Positions 1-7,384 of a stretch of 10,702 nucleotides of DNA are shown piece by piece (the stretch's first letter is position 1; every line of letters begins with the position of its first letter). The notes beneath the pieces were generated by a model. That model saw only the letters and a program-made list of their open reading frames with translations, was not told where the DNA came from and did not search any database. The DNA is from a bacterium UBP6_UBA1196 (GTDB lineage Bacteria; UBP6; UBA1177): assembly GCA_002310035.1 (NCBI GenBank), contig DBYC01000061.1:1-10702 (forward strand). Reading direction: 5' to 3'. A program made the translations under genes and the position numbers.

Positions 1-564
1 AACCTTATGAACCCGGTCGTTCTCGTAGGTGTTTTCGTAGGCGCTATGATGGCTTTCCTTTTCTGCGGTCTTACGATGAACGCTGTCGGCAGAGCAGCTC
101 AGAAAATGGTTGAGGAAGTCCGCCGTCAGTTCCGCGAAATCGCAGGAATCATGGAAGGAAAAGCTGAACCAGACTATGCAAGATGTGTTGCTATTTCAAC
201 AAAAGGCGCTCAGCACGAGATGCTTCTTCCGTCGATTCTGGCTATCGCTATTCCGATAGTTGTCGGCGTCGTTCTCGGTGTTGCGGGCGTTATGGGCCTT
301 CTCATCGGCGGCCTTTCCTGCGGATTTGTTCTTGCAGTTTTCATGGCTAACGCAGGCGGCGCTTGGGACAACGCTAAGAAATACATCGAAGAAGGCAACT
401 TCGGCGGCAAAGGTTCCGACAACCATAAAGCTACAGTTGTCGGCGATACAGTCGGCGATCCTTTCAAAGATACATCGGGCCCGTCGCTCAACATCCTTAT
501 CAAACTTATGAGCATGGTCTCGATCGTTATGGTCGGTCTCACAGTTGTTTTTCATCTGATGTAA
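1..564 (+). CDS. hppA: Membrane-bound ion-translocating pyrophosphatase, C-terminal part (5' end outside window)
   Basis: This is the last ~187 codons of an integral-membrane pyrophosphatase, which couples hydrolysis of cytoplasmic PPi to pumping of H+ or Na+ across the inner membrane. The frame is open to the left edge, and the first ATG (position 7) lies inside the conserved NLMNPVVLVG stretch, so it is not the start. Visible family signatures are LTMNAVGRAA, the DNAKKYIE segment, and near the end GDTVGDPFKDTSGP followed by LNILIKLMS. The Asp/Lys-rich loop there belongs to the PPi-Mg binding site, and the lysine of LNILIK lies in the last conserved helix near the ion gate (family knowledge). 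At least four hydrophobic helices are visible. The sites separating K+-dependent from K+-independent enzymes, and H+ from Na+ pumps, lie upstream, so ion specificity cannot be called. Codon choice looks like that of a well-expressed gene. Only 20 bases separate its stop from the next gene, with no hairpin between. Identification is secure. Confidence 0.96.
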   Translation, partial: NLMNPVVLVGVFVGAMMAFLFCGLTMNAVGRAAQKMVEEVRRQFREIAGIMEGKAEPDYARCVAISTKGAQHEMLLPSILAIAIPIVVGVVLGVAGVMGLLIGGLSCGFVLAVFMANAGGAWDNAKKYIEEGNFGGKGSDNHKATVVGDTVGDPFKDTSGPSLNILIKLMSMVSIVMVGLTVVFHLM

Positions 565-584
565 CTATTTGATTTTATTTTAAA

Positions 585-3497
585 ATGTCAGTTGTAATCC
601 GCCTCGCAGATCTTGTGGCTTCCGATTCCTATTTCGACGGTTGCGCTTTGCACGAAAAAAAATCGACAATGATTTTTTCAGCTGCGGCCAAAAACGGAAT
701 CACCTTTATCCACGGTTCTGCGGGCGGATGCGACGTTAAACTCGAAATCGACGAATTCGGTAATATTTTTAATAGATTTTGTTCATGCGGCGAATACGGC
801 ATCTGCAAACATATTGTTGCGACCGCACTTTATTACAATGAACTTTCTATGGACAGTGCCGACATTTCGGAGCAGCTTTCCCGTTTTGTAATAAAACCGG
901 CCGAAAAGCGCAGCGCGGAACCGCCTTTTAAAATCACGCTCAACCGTGATTCCGGCGAGGTAAAAATCGCCGACGGCGGTGATCTTCAGCTTTCAAAGCT
1001 TGCGAAATCGCTTTCGGGCGACGATCTGCTCCTTACAGTTTCACTTTCTCCGGAAAAGTTCAATATCGGCCAGACACAGCTTTTTGCAGCAGTCGAACCG
1101 CTTGTTCTTTCCTATGATTTCGATGCTTCAGAGATAACTTTTTCGCTTTCAGAAAGCATTTTTTACTCTGCTAAAAACGGTGTGGCGATCGACCTTGACG
1201 AAGGCGCGGTATGGCGCTTTTCCAAAGGCGTCAACGAGGTTCTGGCTTCTCTTCTCGGGCAGACTTTGGGCTATTCAAAAAAGGATATGCTGATCAGAGC
1301 GATGTCCGATCTGGGCGAAAGTCTGAGTCCCGCGATTCTGCTTGACGGCGCGTTTAATTTGAAAAAAACCGTTCTCAACGAAAACACGAAAGTGATTTTC
1401 AAAACAGACATTCACGAGGGGAAGGTTTTTCTCAAAATATTTCTCGAAAACGGCAGAACATCGATCGAATTTCAGCCGAGAAAAAGGAACCTTGAACACA
1501 ATTATCCGATAAACGGCAGGATATATTCGATAAATCCGCAGCTTGTGAAAGATATCAAAGTTGCTTTAGTGACCGAAGGCTTCAGGCTTTTCAAAAATTC
1601 CTACACCGTTCCGATGCAGGATTATTCCAGGATCATTTCGCCTGAAAGCGCGCTCCGTGCGGTCGGAACGATCGAAAGCGAGCAGGAGATCAAAAAAATC
1701 AACATTCCGCAGGCCGCTGCCGACGATTCCGAGATCGTTCTTGACGTAAATAGTGATGAGCAGTGGTTTTCCTTCAACATCAAACTGCCGCAGTCGGCCG
1801 ATTTCATTCCGTCGGTTTCGCTTATCGACGCAGTCAGACAGTTCGAGCGCGGAATCGAGGAACCGGTCGTAAACGATACTGAAGGTAAACCTGTAATTCT
1901 TGAAAACAGCGGCGAATTCTTAAGTAAAATCGCAGAGATGCTCGGTTCTTCAGTGTACGGCGAAGGCGAAAGGATGCCGGTAGCCAATATCATTCCGCTC
2001 CTTAAATCGAAAAACAAAAAAATCGTCAAAAACTTCACAGGCTCGGCCGAAGCGAGAAAAAAATACATCAAAATTTTCGATTCCCTTTCAAACGGGGTCC
2101 TTCCGCGCCTGGACGACACCGACCTTTCGAATATTCCGCTCAGAAACTACCAGCTCGACGGCTTCAAGTGGATGTCGCTCCTAAAAGTTCTGGGACTCGG
2201 CGGCATTCTGGCGGACGAAATGGGTCTCGGAAAAACCCTGCAGTCGCTCTGTATGATAAAATCGGAGACAGGCGAGATGCCTTCCATCGTTGTCTGCCCG
2301 AAAACTCTTGTCTGGAGCTGGGACAGAGAAGTCGAGAAATTCTTCCCCGAAATGAAACGCGTCGTCATCGATTCGTTGAAACCGGAAGAGAGGATCGCAA
2401 AGTGGAAAAACTCGCAGAAAGAGCTGATCATCACTTCATATTCAGTCGTGATCAACGACTATGCCTTCGTTAAGGAAAAATCGTTCGAAACAATAATCAT
2501 CGACGAGGCGCAGCAGATAAAAAACAACAAGACGAAGCGCTTCAAACTGCTCAGTTCGCTCAAGTCGAAACACCGCTTCGCCCTCACAGGAACGCCGCTT
2601 GAGAACCACATCAGCGACCTCTGGAGCATTTTCCAGTTTATAATGCCTGACTACCTCGGGGTTAAAAAAGATATCGATAAAACTGAGAAAATCGGCAACA
2701 ATGAGGAGCTTCTCCTTCTGCGCAAAAAAACGGCGCCCTTCATTCTCCGCCGCCTCAAAAGCGAGATCCTTGACGAACTTCCGGAACTCATAATAAAGGA
2801 ATATCCGGTCGAAATGACGGCGAAGCAGAAGGATGTCTACCTTTCGGCGATGCTGCGCGGCAGGGCTGAATTCATCGAAAGAGGCGAAAGCATCAATAAG
2901 ATCGAGATCCTGGCACTTCTTTCAAAACTGCGTCTCGCGGCAGACCATCCTTCGCTTGTTACCGACAACGAGATGATCCCCGAACTTTCCGGAAAAATCG
3001 CTGCGGTTCACGAAATCTGTGACGAGATCTTCTCGGGCGGCGGCAGAGTCCTTATTTTCAGCCAGTATGTGAAAATGCTGAGGATCATTGAAACTTCATT
3101 TATCGCAAACAAAATCGACTATTTTTATATGGACGGCGACACGAAAGACCGCTTCCCGCTTGTCGAAAGGTTCAATTCAGGTGAAAAAAGAGCGTTTCTG
3201 CTGAGCCTCAAAGTCGGCGGAGTAGGTCTCAACCTCACCGGCGCAGATCATGTCATAATCGTCGATCCATGGTGGAATCCGGCGGTCGAAGAGCAGGCAT
3301 GGTCGAGAGCCCACAGGATCGGACAGACGAAGAAAGTTGTCGTTACGAAGCTTTACTCAAAAGGGACGATCGAAGAGAAAATTCTCAATCTTCACCAGAA
3401 AAAGCGCGGAATGATCGATTTTTTCCTTTCTCAAAGTTTGAAAGAACCGGGCGAGGATTTTGTTAAGATGATTGCCGATCTGGCATTTACGGAATAG
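585..3497 (+). CDS. SNF2-family DNA-dependent ATPase/helicase with N-terminal SWIM zinc finger
   Basis: A 970-residue Swi2/Snf2-type ATPase that probably translocates on double-stranded DNA and remodels protein-DNA complexes in the cytoplasm. The N-terminus carries a SWIM finger (C66-x-C68-x5-C74-x-H76), predicted to bind zinc and nucleic acid or protein. Residues ~90-500 match nothing I recognise. The two RecA-like lobes follow: Walker A DEMGLGKT (544-551, Lys550), motif II DEAQ (640-643), motif III LTGTP (667-671), motif IV VLIFSQY (from 822), then VGGVGLNL and motif VI WSRAHRIGQ (906-914). All ATPase motifs look intact. A SWIM plus SNF2 architecture is known among bacterial SNF2 proteins whose roles are mostly untested. 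The ATG at 585 has no clear Shine-Dalgarno; upstream is an A/T-rich stretch. The next in-frame ATG (codon 29) would still keep the SWIM finger, so the start is somewhat uncertain. The gene lies 20 bases after hppA and 8 before the next gene. No methylase, nuclease or other defence partner is nearby. Confidence 0.93.
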   Translation: MSVVIRLADLVASDSYFDGCALHEKKSTMIFSAAAKNGITFIHGSAGGCDVKLEIDEFGNIFNRFCSCGEYGICKHIVATALYYNELSMDSADISEQLSRFVIKPAEKRSAEPPFKITLNRDSGEVKIADGGDLQLSKLAKSLSGDDLLLTVSLSPEKFNIGQTQLFAAVEPLVLSYDFDASEITFSLSESIFYSAKNGVAIDLDEGAVWRFSKGVNEVLASLLGQTLGYSKKDMLIRAMSDLGESLSPAILLDGAFNLKKTVLNENTKVIFKTDIHEGKVFLKIFLENGRTSIEFQPRKRNLEHNYPINGRIYSINPQLVKDIKVALVTEGFRLFKNSYTVPMQDYSRIISPESALRAVGTIESEQEIKKINIPQAAADDSEIVLDVNSDEQWFSFNIKLPQSADFIPSVSLIDAVRQFERGIEEPVVNDTEGKPVILENSGEFLSKIAEMLGSSVYGEGERMPVANIIPLLKSKNKKIVKNFTGSAEARKKYIKIFDSLSNGVLPRLDDTDLSNIPLRNYQLDGFKWMSLLKVLGLGGILADEMGLGKTLQSLCMIKSETGEMPSIVVCPKTLVWSWDREVEKFFPEMKRVVIDSLKPEERIAKWKNSQKELIITSYSVVINDYAFVKEKSFETIIIDEAQQIKNNKTKRFKLLSSLKSKHRFALTGTPLENHISDLWSIFQFIMPDYLGVKKDIDKTEKIGNNEELLLLRKKTAPFILRRLKSEILDELPELIIKEYPVEMTAKQKDVYLSAMLRGRAEFIERGESINKIEILALLSKLRLAADHPSLVTDNEMIPELSGKIAAVHEICDEIFSGGGRVLIFSQYVKMLRIIETSFIANKIDYFYMDGDTKDRFPLVERFNSGEKRAFLLSLKVGGVGLNLTGADHVIIVDPWWNPAVEEQAWSRAHRIGQTKKVVVTKLYSKGTIEEKILNLHQKKRGMIDFFLSQSLKEPGEDFVKMIADLAFTE

Positions 3498-3502
3498 GAG
3501 AG
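3498..3502 (+). promoter_or_regulatory. Ribosome binding site of the small membrane protein gene
   Basis: GGAGA begins immediately after the TAG stop of the SNF2 gene and sits 3 bases before the ATG at 3506. It supports that start and suggests reinitiation by ribosomes finishing the helicase gene. Confidence 0.7.
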
Positions 3503-3505
3503 ATC

Positions 3506-3925
3506 ATGGATTATTTCAAAACAAGGATTTTAGGCACGAAACGGGGGCTTTACGGTCTGATTCTTTCGCTTGTCAGTGTCATCGCGCTCTGCTGGATGAT
3601 CTATGCGAGGGACGATGCGAGGGCTGAATACGAGGAACTCAAAGCAAACGGCACATGTTTCGCCGAAAAAGTTGACGAATCATGGTGGAACAACCTGAGT
3701 TCAGAAGAGAAGAAAAAGATATCCAGAAAATGCATGGCGGCTTCGCAAAGGCTTTCTCAGACAGAGCTCGCTCCTTCTATTTTCGCAGTTCTTGCGATGA
3801 TAGGGTTAATGCTTCTGGCATCGTCTTTCGCAAATATAAAAAGCGATGCAGACAAAATCCTGGAGGCGATGGAAAAAGAGGAAGAGGAAAAAAAAGGAGG
3901 GGAAGATGATAATAAACTATCTTGA
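3506..3925 (+). CDS. Small bitopic-hairpin membrane protein, function unknown
   Basis: A 139-residue protein that I do not recognise. The sequence shows a basic N-terminus (KTR, TKR), a hydrophobic helix at about 14-34, a polar central part (35-88), a second hydrophobic helix at about 89-109, and a charged tail rich in Glu/Lys (112-139). By the positive-inside rule both ends should be cytoplasmic and the middle loop outside the inner membrane. That loop holds two cysteines, Cys51 and Cys76, which could form a disulfide if it is indeed periplasmic (inference). There is no signal peptidase or lipoprotein site. The last codons overlap the start of the carbonic anhydrase homologue by 20 bases, and its GG codons double as that gene's Shine-Dalgarno. 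Translation of the two is therefore probably coupled, and the proteins may act together. The coding call is good because of the RBS, tight spacing and sensible topology; the function is open. Confidence 0.82.
   Translation: MDYFKTRILGTKRGLYGLILSLVSVIALCWMIYARDDARAEYEELKANGTCFAEKVDESWWNNLSSEEKKKISRKCMAASQRLSQTELAPSIFAVLAMIGLMLLASSFANIKSDADKILEAMEKEEEEKKGGEDDNKLS
3894..3900 (+). promoter_or_regulatory. Shine-Dalgarno that fixes the start of the carbonic anhydrase homologue
   Basis: AAGGAGG lies five bases before the ATG at 3906, inside the end of the preceding gene. This strong site, plus the family alignment, argues for the start at 3906. The earlier in-frame ATG at 3846 would add 20 Lys/Arg-rich residues atypical of the family. 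Confidence 0.85.
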
Positions 3926-4496
3926 CAAAGTTCCTGAAATCGATCCGGAGGCAAAAATCTTCAAAACTGCCGACGTCATCGGTGACGCAGTGATCGGAAA
4001 AGGAAGCAGCGTCTGGTTTGGCGCGGTCGTCAGAAGCGATGTCAACACGATAAAGATCGGCGAAGATACGAACATTCAGGACAATGCAACGATCCATGTG
4101 ACAACGGCGCTTTACCCGACTACGATCGGCAACGGCGTGACTGTCGGTCACAATGCGGTGATCCACGGCTCGACTATCGGCGACAATGTCCTCATCGGAA
4201 TGGGGGCAGTCGTTCTTGACGGCTGCAAAATAGGGAAAAACTCGATAATCGCGGCAAATTCTGTGCTTTTAGGCGGCACTGAAATTCCGGAAGGAGTTCT
4301 CGTTGCAGGGAATCCTGGTAAAATCAAGCGCGAAGTCACAGCTGAAGAGATCGAAGGTTTGAAAAAATCGGCGGAGAATTATGCGAGGTATGCGCGCAAC
4401 TATTTGACTTATTCAAAAGATTCAATATATTCTTCGTCCGATATAAGACGGATCATCGAAAGTTTAACATCTGATAAATCAGGGGGCGTAAAATGA
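3906..4496 (+). CDS. Gamma-class carbonic anhydrase homologue (left-handed beta-helix, hexapeptide repeats)
   Basis: A 196-residue cytoplasmic protein of the gamma carbonic anhydrase/YrdA/CaiE-like family, expected to form a trimer with metal sites between subunits. Imperfect hexapeptide repeats cover about residues 18-145. The three metal-ligand histidines are all present: His64 (in ATIHVT), His82 (VGHN) and His87 (VIHG). The 82/87 spacing matches that of the last two ligands in the archaeal Cam enzyme. The acidic loop of Cam is absent, so it is of the shorter CamH/YrdA type. Many such homologues show weak or no CO2 hydration in vitro, so activity is not certain (family knowledge). The core ends near AGNPGK, followed by about 45 residues of helical, Tyr-rich tail ending in SGGVK, somewhat longer than usual. 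The ORF stays open upstream of 3906, but 3906 is preferred because of the Shine-Dalgarno. It overlaps the upstream gene by 20 bases and the downstream gene by 4 (ATGA). Confidence 0.9.
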   Translation: MIINYLDKVPEIDPEAKIFKTADVIGDAVIGKGSSVWFGAVVRSDVNTIKIGEDTNIQDNATIHVTTALYPTTIGNGVTVGHNAVIHGSTIGDNVLIGMGAVVLDGCKIGKNSIIAANSVLLGGTEIPEGVLVAGNPGKIKREVTAEEIEGLKKSAENYARYARNYLTYSKDSIYSSSDIRRIIESLTSDKSGGVK

Positions 4497-6022
4497 GAAA
4501 ATTTCTCGCAGTTGTTTTTTGCTTGGCTTTTTTTATGACGATTTTTGCCGATGACAACAAAGACCGTCTTCTTACTGTTATTTTCACCAATGATTCCCAT
4601 GGTATGGCATGGAAAGACAAAGAAGGAGCCGGCGGTCTGGCTGCGCAGCAGACGCTGATCGACGAAATCAGGGATGAAGTTCAGAAAAAAAGCGGAAATG
4701 TCATTCTTCTTAATGCCGGAGACATTACACTCGGCGATCCGAGAAGCAACATCTGCGAAAACATGCCTATGATTGAGGGTATGAATCTTATCGGCTACGA
4801 TGCTATGACTATCGGAAACCATGAATTCGATTTCGGTTTCGAAGCTTTCAAAAGAATGCAGGAAAAGGCAAAATTCCCGTTCCTCAGCGCGAATATGTAT
4901 AAAGAAGGCGGAACGGAACCGGTCGGCAAAGATTTTATAGAAATGGAGTATGACGGTGTCAAAGTCGCCGTTCTCGGTCTTACGACGATGGAAACCGAAA
5001 GTATTTCGGGACAGGGGCTCAAAGGAAATCTTACGATGACAGATCCTATCGCGATCGCGAAAATGCAGATCCCGGCTCTGAAAAAGAAAAACGATATCGT
5101 GATCGTTCTCAGCCACCTCGGATATTATGACACGGACAAGAGTTTCGACGGATATTACGGAGACAATTACCTTGCAAAGACCGTTTCAGGAATTGATTTG
5201 ATTATCGGCGGTCACACTCAGAGACAACTCGAAAATGCTGTGAAAATCAATGACACATACATAGTTCAGACTGAAGGTCTTGGCAAATGGGTCGGCAGAG
5301 TCGATTTGTATATGAAAGGCAAAAAAATAGATAGAGTAGAATATAAAGCGATTCCGGTGAACCTTAAAGATAAAAACGGCAAGCTGATCGGAAATAAGAT
5401 CAAGGAAAACAAGGCAATGCTTCACATGCTTGAAGGTTTGAAATGTGAATTTCCGACCAAACCGATCGGTAAAATCGAAAGAGATCTCATCGGTGGAAAC
5501 GAGGCACGCGAAAAAGAGGTCGAACTCGGCGATATCATCACCGACATCATGCGTGAGAAAACAAATTCCGATGTCGCTTTCATGAACTCGGGAAGCATCA
5601 GACAGGGTCTGAAGAAAGGCACTGTAACCGAAAAGGATATCTATGCTATTTTCCCGTTCCATGACACAGTTTTCACTGCTGTACTCACAGGAGCTGAACT
5701 TCGTGAAGTATTTGAGTTCTTTGCTGAAAAGAAAGGCGCTGGCGAAGCCGGTTTCCTTCAGGTTTCCGGTGTCGAGATCAGCATTCTTAAAGGATTCCCG
5801 GATGTTAAGATCGGCGGTCAGAAGCTTGATCCTAAAAAAACATACAAAGTTGCGTTCAATTCGTTCATCGCTAACGGCGGCGACGGATATGACATGCTCA
5901 AAAATGTAAAGTCCAAAAAGGATACCGCTTACCTTGTTGCTTCGATTCTTATTGATTACATGAAGGCAAACGGAACTTTCGCGAAACCGCAGGGCGACCG
6001 CATAAAGATTTATAAAAAGTAA
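4493..6022 (+). CDS. Secreted UshA-type 5'-nucleotidase / nucleotide phosphohydrolase
   Basis: A 509-residue exported protein that probably dephosphorylates nucleotides (or cleaves related phosphoesters) in the periplasm to release nucleosides. Residues 1-19 form a signal peptide (RK then a hydrophobic core) with a likely signal peptidase I cut after IFA19; there is no lipobox. The N-terminal metallophosphoesterase domain shows the full dinuclear site: Asp34 and His36 (NDSHG), Asp77 (AGD), Asn109-His110 (GNHEFD), His208 (LSHLG), and His241/Gln243 (GGHTQ). The Gln matches E. coli UshA, which uses a Gln there. The C-terminal 5'-nucleotidase domain carries NSGSIRQG (Arg370) and FIANGGDGYD (Phe458, Asp464), corresponding to the base-stacking and substrate-binding residues of UshA. 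The length is normal for the family. The start overlaps the upstream stop as ATGA, with AGGGGG a few bases before it. The kinase gene 22 bases downstream suggests the released nucleoside is rephosphorylated inside the cell (inference). Exact substrates are unknown. Confidence 0.93.
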   Translation: MRKFLAVVFCLAFFMTIFADDNKDRLLTVIFTNDSHGMAWKDKEGAGGLAAQQTLIDEIRDEVQKKSGNVILLNAGDITLGDPRSNICENMPMIEGMNLIGYDAMTIGNHEFDFGFEAFKRMQEKAKFPFLSANMYKEGGTEPVGKDFIEMEYDGVKVAVLGLTTMETESISGQGLKGNLTMTDPIAIAKMQIPALKKKNDIVIVLSHLGYYDTDKSFDGYYGDNYLAKTVSGIDLIIGGHTQRQLENAVKINDTYIVQTEGLGKWVGRVDLYMKGKKIDRVEYKAIPVNLKDKNGKLIGNKIKENKAMLHMLEGLKCEFPTKPIGKIERDLIGGNEAREKEVELGDIITDIMREKTNSDVAFMNSGSIRQGLKKGTVTEKDIYAIFPFHDTVFTAVLTGAELREVFEFFAEKKGAGEAGFLQVSGVEISILKGFPDVKIGGQKLDPKKTYKVAFNSFIANGGDGYDMLKNVKSKKDTAYLVASILIDYMKANGTFAKPQGDRIKIYKK

Positions 6023-6044
6023 TTCTCAAATCAAAGGTATTGAT

Positions 6045-7022
6045 ATGAAAAAAATCCTCGGCATGGGAAATGCTCTTCTCGATATTCTTGTCACTCTGCC
6101 CGGCGATTCCGTACTGACGGAGCTCGGTCTGGCAAAAGGCAGTATGCAGCTTGTAGACCTTGCTTTCAGCGAACGCGTTCTGAAAACGGTCGAGAATCTT
6201 GATTTTTCGCTTGTCAGCGGCGGAAGTGCCTCAAATACGATCCACGGTCTGGCAAAACTGGGAGTCGAAACCGCTTTTATCGGCAAAGTGAGCGAAGACG
6301 AATTCGGCGATATTTTCAGGAAAGACATGCTGAATTCGGGTATCAGACCGCTTCTTTTTAAGGACGAGCCGCAGACCGGCAGGGCCATTGCCCTGATTTC
6401 GCCAGATTCGGAGCGTACTTTCGCGACTTATCTCGGTTCGGCGGTAAAACTTTCGCCTGATGAGCTGACACCGGAACTTTTTGAAGGTTACGACCATTTT
6501 CATGTTGAAGGCTATCTCGTTCAGGATCACGATCTGATCGAAAAATCGCTTGTCCTCGCGAAAGAGGCAGGACTCACGACATCGCTTGATCTTGCAAGTT
6601 TCAATGTCGTTGTCGAGAATCTCGGTTTCCTGCAGTCGATAGTTGAAAGATATGTCGACATCGTTTTTGCCAACGAGGAGGAGGCGCGTTCGTTCACAGG
6701 TGTCAACAATGCCGCGGAAAGCGCGCGGAACATCGCTGAAATGTGCAGCGTGGCTGTTGTTAAGACCGGACCTAAGGGTTCGATTGTAGCTTCAGGCAGG
6801 GAACTTCTGAATATTCCGCCAGTCGAAGCTAAACGAGTGGACACGACAGGGGCGGGCGACCTTTACGCGTCAGGTTTCCTTTATGGTTTTGCGAACGGAC
6901 TTTCACTTGAAAAAAGTGCCGAAGCCGGAACGATTCTGGCTGCATGCATAATTGAGAAAATAGGTGCGAAAATTCCTGACGAGTGCTGGCCTGAAATGAT
7001 TTCAAAGATTAGGACAATATGA
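6045..7022 (+). CDS. PfkB-family sugar/nucleoside kinase, adenosine-kinase-like
   Basis: A 325-residue cytoplasmic kinase of the ribokinase/PfkB superfamily that transfers phosphate from ATP to a sugar or nucleoside hydroxyl. Its opening KKILGMGNALLDI, the GGSASNT motif (59-65) and the phrase SPDSERTFATYLGSA (119-133) resemble the bacterial proteins usually annotated as adenosine kinases. Also visible are the NEEE (NxxE) motif at 210-213, which helps position Mg and phosphate, and the C-terminal signature DTTGAGD (266-272), where Asp272 is the expected catalytic base and GAG forms the anion hole. Length and motifs are complete. An AAAGG at 6033-6037 precedes the ATG by 7 bases. Adenosine is the favoured substrate because of the upstream 5'-nucleotidase and the sequence style. 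Superfamily specificity is hard to read from sequence, so ribose, other nucleosides or fructose-type sugars remain possible. The stop overlaps the next start (ATGA), indicating coupled translation. Confidence 0.92.
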   Translation: MKKILGMGNALLDILVTLPGDSVLTELGLAKGSMQLVDLAFSERVLKTVENLDFSLVSGGSASNTIHGLAKLGVETAFIGKVSEDEFGDIFRKDMLNSGIRPLLFKDEPQTGRAIALISPDSERTFATYLGSAVKLSPDELTPELFEGYDHFHVEGYLVQDHDLIEKSLVLAKEAGLTTSLDLASFNVVVENLGFLQSIVERYVDIVFANEEEARSFTGVNNAAESARNIAEMCSVAVVKTGPKGSIVASGRELLNIPPVEAKRVDTTGAGDLYASGFLYGFANGLSLEKSAEAGTILAACIIEKIGAKIPDECWPEMISKIRTI

Positions 7023-7384
7023 ATATCAGTGTGATTTTTCTCATTCTGGCTATAGTTTTCAATGCCGCTGCCAATATTTTTATGAAAGCGGGAGTGATGT
7101 CTGATCCGGTGAAGCTGAGCGACGGAATAATTCCTTTTGCTCTGAGCTACATTACGAATTTCAAACTGATGTCCGGCATTGCATGTTTCGGCATCGCCCT
7201 TGTTTTCTACACGAAGGCACTAGAAAAGTTCAATCTTTCGATCGCTTATCCTATGATGACATCGTGCGGACTTATAATCGTGACGCTCTGGTCGCTTTTC
7301 GTGTTTCAGGAAAAACTTACTGCCGTGCAGTTTGGCGGACTTTTTATGATAATAGGTGGAATATGGCTTTTAAATATTCACTGA
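7019..7384 (+). CDS. Small four-helix DMT/SMR-type membrane protein lacking the EmrE glutamate
   Basis: A 121-residue integral membrane protein with four hydrophobic segments (about 3-23, 39-63, 66-88, 95-119). The pattern of the small multidrug resistance / drug-metabolite transporter superfamily is visible in the first helix leading to FMKAG, the YTKALEKFNLSIAYPMM stretch and the closing FGGLFMIIGGIWLL. Aligning the helix-1 lysine (Lys23) with Lys22 of EmrE puts Asn15 where EmrE has Glu14, the residue that binds H+ and drug. A classical proton-coupled drug antiporter is therefore unlikely. ArnE-type subunits, which help flip undecaprenyl-linked aminoarabinose, also lack that Glu, and the downstream gene is a polysaccharide exporter, so a lipid-linked sugar or envelope role is plausible (inference). 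The start overlaps the kinase stop (ATGA), and the end overlaps the next gene by 22 bases. It probably works as a homo- or heterodimer; no second SMR partner is in the window. Confidence 0.85.
   Translation: MNISVIFLILAIVFNAAANIFMKAGVMSDPVKLSDGIIPFALSYITNFKLMSGIACFGIALVFYTKALEKFNLSIAYPMMTSCGLIIVTLWSLFVFQEKLTAVQFGGLFMIIGGIWLLNIH
7354..7359 (+). promoter_or_regulatory. Ribosome binding site that fixes the start of the export lipoprotein
   Basis: AGGTGG lies just upstream of the ATG at 7363, within the end of the preceding gene. Starting here gives a proper lipoprotein signal peptide. The longer reading frame from 7183 would place 60 non-family residues before it and bury the signal. Confidence 0.7.

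Noticed and set aside
545..584. Possible promoter between hppA and the SNF2 gene
   Set aside because: The A/T-rich stretch offers only partial -10 matches, with no -35 at suitable spacing, so it is not supportable by eye.
2502..2513. DEAQ instead of DEAH in motif II of the SNF2 protein
   Set aside because: DEAQ is common in bacterial SNF2 proteins and keeps the catalytic Asp-Glu, so it does not indicate an inactive enzyme.
585..3497. SNF2 ATPase as part of an anti-phage defence system such as DISARM
   Set aside because: No methyltransferase, nuclease, DUF1998 or phospholipase-D partner is nearby. The neighbours are housekeeping or envelope genes.
3846..3905. N-terminal Lys/Arg-rich extension of the carbonic anhydrase homologue from the ATG at 3846
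   Set aside because: It overlaps the acidic-tail codons of the upstream gene in another frame, is unlike the family, and a strong Shine-Dalgarno precedes the ATG at 3906.
4409..5116. Long minus-strand reading frame (235 codons) opposite the carbonic anhydrase/nucleotidase junction
   Set aside because: It is antisense to two well-supported genes across their overlap, with a low-information His/Phe/Asp-rich translation; a shadow frame.
5207..5224. GGHTQ instead of the common GGHTH in the nucleotidase, first taken for a lost metal ligand
   Set aside because: E. coli UshA also uses Gln at this position as a metal ligand, so the site is a normal variant.
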